A DNA stretch of 16,828 bases, from NCBI GenBank assembly GCA_002506485.1, contig DAXQ01000046.1:1-16828 (forward strand), written 5' to 3'. The notes beneath the pieces were generated by a model. It saw only the letters and a program-made list of their open reading frames with translations, searched no databases and was not told the origin of the DNA. Position numbers and translations under genes: made by a program. This DNA comes from Euryarchaeota archaeon UBA136. GTDB taxonomy: Archaea; Thermoplasmatota; Poseidoniia; MGIII; CG-Epi1. Of this stretch, positions 15,454 through 16,828 are shown in pieces. Each line of letters starts with the position of its first letter. The first letter of the stretch is position 1.

Positions 15454-16169
15454 GTCATCTTCTGGAAGTTACATCACTTGAAGGTGGTTATGGGTCAGTT
15501 AAAATCATCAATGGTATTGACCTTTACATTGACAAAGGCGAATTCGTAACAATAATAGGTCCCAATGGTTGTGGTAAGTCGACGTTTATCAAAATCATTT
15601 TTGGAATTGCCACTTACTACGGTGGCAGCGTCATGCATAAGGATTCTGAAGTTTCGGGTTGGCGTACCGATTCTTTGGTCAATAGAGGAATTGCTTATGT
15701 TCCTCAAGTAGATAATGTATTTCAGAGTTTATCAGTAAAGGAGAATTTGGAGATGGGTGGTATTCAGTTGTCTAAACCTCTGTTGGAAGAACGTATTGAA
15801 AGAGCATTGCAAATGTTTGAGGACTTGAGACCTCGTATGAATGATGTGGCAGCTTCTTTGTCTGGAGGTCAAAGACAGATGTTAGCAATTAGCCGGGCTC
15901 TAATCAATGATCCCGATTTCCTTCTGCTTGATGAGCCCACCGCAGCTCTTAGTCCCCTTTACCAGCAACAGATAATAGAGCGGATTGATGCACTTAGAAC
16001 GAAAGGGATAACGGTTCTGATTGTTGAGCAGAACGCCAGATTATCATTATCTCGTTCCGATAGAGGGTATATCTTTTCTAATGGGAAAGTTGTCCATACA
16101 GCACCAGCCAGTGAAATACTGGTTGATCCTCAAATCAATGAATATTTCTTGGGTACTAAGAAAGACTAA
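15450..16169 (+). CDS. livF: Branched-chain amino acid-type ABC transporter ATPase LivF
   Basis: The 239-residue ATPase has the usual LivF length. It shows Walker A GPNGCGKST (37-45), Q-loop YVPQVDNVF, signature LSGGQRQML (137-145), Walker B FLLLDEPTAAL (157-167) and the LivF-type switch segment IVEQNA, where Gln stands in the usual His position as in LivF proteins. GGAG at 15442-15445 lies 4 nt before the ATG. It should pair with LivG under the fused permease, one ATPase per coupling loop. It ends the recognisable transporter set. Confidence 0.94.
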   Translation: MSHLLEVTSLEGGYGSVKIINGIDLYIDKGEFVTIIGPNGCGKSTFIKIIFGIATYYGGSVMHKDSEVSGWRTDSLVNRGIAYVPQVDNVFQSLSVKENLEMGGIQLSKPLLEERIERALQMFEDLRPRMNDVAASLSGGQRQMLAISRALINDPDFLLLDEPTAALSPLYQQQIIERIDALRTKGITVLIVEQNARLSLSRSDRGYIFSNGKVVHTAPASEILVDPQINEYFLGTKKD

Positions 16170-16180
16170 GAGCTGCAATT

Positions 16181-16828
16181 ATGGAACAACCTAGTGGCAG
16201 AAAATTGGCGATCACCAATCTGATGATGTTGTCGGTTGCCATGTTCTGGGGAGTTGCCTGGCCTGTGGGCCGTATTCTGGCAGTTGATTTAGTTGATTAT
16301 CCTTTTTCTGTGATGTTTCTGAGGTATGGTTTTGCCCTTCCAGTTCTATTTGTATGGATGTGGTATAGGGAGGGAAACACAATACCTAAACAAGAGGATT
16401 GGAAACCATTATTCCTGATGGCTTTCACTTCTGTTTTTCTATACCAGATAGGGTATATGTTTGGAATGCAGAGAACAGCTGCATCTGATGCATCACTGGT
16501 CATCGGTTTCAATCCCGTTTTTGTCGCTATACTCTCTATCTGGCTTCTTTCACACCGTATGAATTCAGGAGGAATAATAGGTATTTGCCTTAGTTTTACG
16601 GGGATTCTTCTAATATTCTTGGCTTCACCTAACGTTCAAATTCCATTTGGGGAGCGGATTACGGGTAATAGTCTGATAATGTTTGGTGCATTTACTTATG
16701 CAATCTACGTCGTCTCTATGAGGCGCTATGTTCTTGAAAGAGGAGAGGATCAACTTAGTTCATTATCTCTGATTGCTTGGGTATCCTTGATTGGCTGTAT
16801 TTTCTTTATACCTTTTGTTATTAATGAA
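16181..16828 (+). CDS. DMT/EamA-family permease (3' end outside window)
   Basis: The frame opens at ATG 16181, 11 nt after livF, and stays open for 216 codons to the edge. EamA-type features are the N-terminal LSVAMFWGVAWPVGRIL, FLRYGFALPVLF, the Q-R-T-A-A-S-D-A-S-L helix start around residues 97-106 and GGIIGICLSFTGILLIFLA. Six or seven membrane helices are visible, ending in the second EamA repeat (GAFTYAIYVVSMRRYV). The family usually has about 290-300 residues and 10 helices, so roughly a quarter is missing. DMT proteins often export amino acids or metabolites; the substrate cannot be told. Position right after livF suggests cotranscription, with no promoter visible in the 11-nt gap. Confidence 0.9.
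   Translation, partial: MEQPSGRKLAITNLMMLSVAMFWGVAWPVGRILAVDLVDYPFSVMFLRYGFALPVLFVWMWYREGNTIPKQEDWKPLFLMAFTSVFLYQIGYMFGMQRTAASDASLVIGFNPVFVAILSIWLLSHRMNSGGIIGICLSFTGILLIFLASPNVQIPFGERITGNSLIMFGAFTYAIYVVSMRRYVLERGEDQLSSLSLIAWVSLIGCIFFIPFVINE

Overview
The window looks like a chromosome segment from a marine Thermoplasmatota archaeon, most likely close to Marine Group II/III; this placement is inferred from content, not from a search. The archaeal evidence is a CTP-dependent (archaeal-type) riboflavin kinase with an N-terminal winged helix, a secreted protein ending in a PGF-CTERM archaeosortase tail, TATA-like boxes about 25-40 nt upstream of several starts, and short or absent leaders. All leftward genes are packed tightly, and several starts overlap the preceding stop by 4 nt.

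Left part, minus strand (read right to left from 7686). A YkgJ-like cysteine-cluster protein is followed by riboflavin kinase (ribK), a membrane Fe-S ETF:quinone oxidoreductase of the EMO/FadF type, etfB and etfA. Next come a 62-residue coiled-coil protein with its own promoter and a GTG start, tRNA-Asp(GTC) with an encoded CCA, and a large secreted protein that runs off the left edge at position 1. That last protein has the order signal peptide, calcium-binding DxDxDG repeats, transglutaminase-like domain, more DxDxDG repeats. The central genes form an electron-transfer module: acyl-CoA dehydrogenases (not in the window) would reduce the EtfAB flavoprotein, and the membrane enzyme would pass the electrons to quinone. 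RibK supplies the flavin.

Right part, plus strand (from about 7846). This is a branched-chain-amino-acid-type (Liv/HAAT family) ABC importer with unusual architecture. The binding protein carries two tandem ligand-binding domains in one chain, joined to a small GCTD module, an EP-rich linker and a PGF-CTERM anchor. After a strong hairpin comes a 1375-residue fusion of both permeases (LivH-like, then LivM-like). Two conventional ATPases, LivG-like and LivF-like, follow with overlapping ends. A DMT/EamA-type permease starts next and is cut by the right edge.

The strongest unexplained signal is inside the permease fusion. About 430 residues of extra membrane protein separate LivH from LivM and contain three copies of a motif with identical spacing: Q, 19 residues to D, then G-x-G, Y, and a second D exactly 14 after the first. 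A fourth, looser copy sits in the N-terminal extension ahead of LivH. I do not recognise this module.

The two divergent units share a 159-bp intergenic region holding a perfect 12-bp palindrome. Uptake of branched-chain amino acids on one side and disposal of acyl-CoA-derived electrons on the other would make a coherent catabolic regulon, but that link is inference.
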